Shown piece by piece: positions 15,217-15,379 of a DNA stretch of 15,379 nt (position 1 is its first letter; each line of letters begins with the position of its first letter). Made by a program: the position numbers and the translations under genes. This DNA is from a bacterium. GTDB lineage: Bacteria; UBA9089; UBA9088; JAGUXG01. The notes below the pieces were generated by a model. It was not told where the DNA came from and made no database searches. It saw only the letters and a list, made by a program, of their open reading frames with translations. The stretch is taken from NCBI GenBank assembly GCA_030018505.1, contig JASEHO010000003.1, forward strand, positions 15,317 through 30,695, in the 5' to 3' direction.

Positions 15217-15350
15217 GCCTAACCAATCGCTGCACCTGACCGCCAACAGCAAGGGTGGTTTTGCAAAGTTCCGTGCCCTATTAAAGTTTAGTGGGTTTTC
15301 TAAAGTTTGTGCTCCATACTGTTGGCGGCAGCTGGGCTTGGTCGTTAGCA
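15217..15350 (+). other. attC: attC-like (integron cassette recombination) site
   Basis: The 134-base imperfect palindrome has GCCTAAC (15217-15223) at one end, an exact match to the R'' consensus RYYYAAC. At the other end GTTAGCA (15344-15350) fits GTTRRRY except at the sixth base. The inner arms CCGCCAACAG (15240-15249) and CTGTTGGCGG (15319-15328) pair perfectly. The next arms, CACCTG plus an unpaired A on the left and CAGCTG on the right, pair with one mismatch, giving the extra-helical base expected on the L'' side. The variable loop carries two imperfect 22-base copies (15255-15276 and 15291-15312). It is richer in G+C than its surroundings. No integrase gene is in the window, so this could be a cassette-array edge or a lone site. 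Confidence 0.68.
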
Positions 15351-15365
15351 GAGTTGAAAAAAAGC

Positions 15366-15370
15366 GGAGG
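15366..15370 (+). promoter_or_regulatory. Ribosome binding site for a plus-strand gene beyond the right edge
   Basis: GGAGG is followed by nine bases to the window end, so a start codon at about 15380 would be well placed. It lies 16 bases past the attC-like R' box, the usual distance for the first gene of the next integron cassette. The gene itself is not visible. Confidence 0.4.
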
Positions 15371-15379
15371 AAATAATCT

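Overview
This window most likely comes from an AT-rich, uncultured Gram-negative bacterium, perhaps one of the candidate phyla related to Omnitrophota, Desantisbacteria, WOR-3 or the FCB group; I cannot place it more precisely. The evidence is a PorV/PorQ-type outer-membrane barrel protein, secreted proteins ending in a FlgD-like/T9SS-like C-terminal domain, consensus sigma70-type promoters, AGGAGG-type ribosome binding sites, and intergenic gaps filled with low-complexity repeats. All protein genes lie on the minus strand, so transcription runs from high to low coordinates.

Layout in the direction of transcription. At the right edge (15217-15350) is a structure that looks like an integron attC site, followed by a ribosome binding site that would serve a gene beyond the window. 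Next is a purine-only stretch (about 15058-15156) and a strong promoter (TTGACA-17-TAAAAT, 14948-14976). This drives a giant 3013-residue secreted subtilisin (14917-5876) and, 21 bases later, a PorV/PorQ-like outer-membrane protein (5854-4949). The protease contains an internal duplication of about 1000 residues and ends in a FlgD-like domain. A 206-bp MITE-like element (4661-4866) follows, with terminal inverted repeats and a perfect 8-bp target duplication. Its target overlaps the -35 box of a tRNA-Ala(GGC) gene (4612-4538). Only 25 bases after the tRNA CCA end begins a GTG-started WbpA-type UDP-sugar 6-dehydrogenase (4513-3200). About 265 bases of short tandem heptamer-type repeats (3199-2935) then run up to the start codon of a GT28/MGDG-synthase-like glycosyltransferase (2934-1864). 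A second consensus promoter (1803-1831) and a 124-base leader precede two tandem paralogous NHL-repeat secreted proteins. The second of these runs off the left edge.

How the parts may work together (inference). The protease and the complete NHL protein share a signal peptide and the same kind of C-terminal domain, and the protease is cotranscribed with a PorV-like shuttle or barrel protein. This fits a T9SS-like export and surface-anchoring pathway. The WbpA-type dehydrogenase and lipid glycosyltransferase next door could supply the surface glycan or glycolipid, but they belong to a separate transcription unit and that link is weak.

The least ordinary features are the giant duplicated protease with its PorV partner, the MITE inserted at a tRNA promoter, the heptamer repeat array that removes a ribosome binding site, and the attC-like site.
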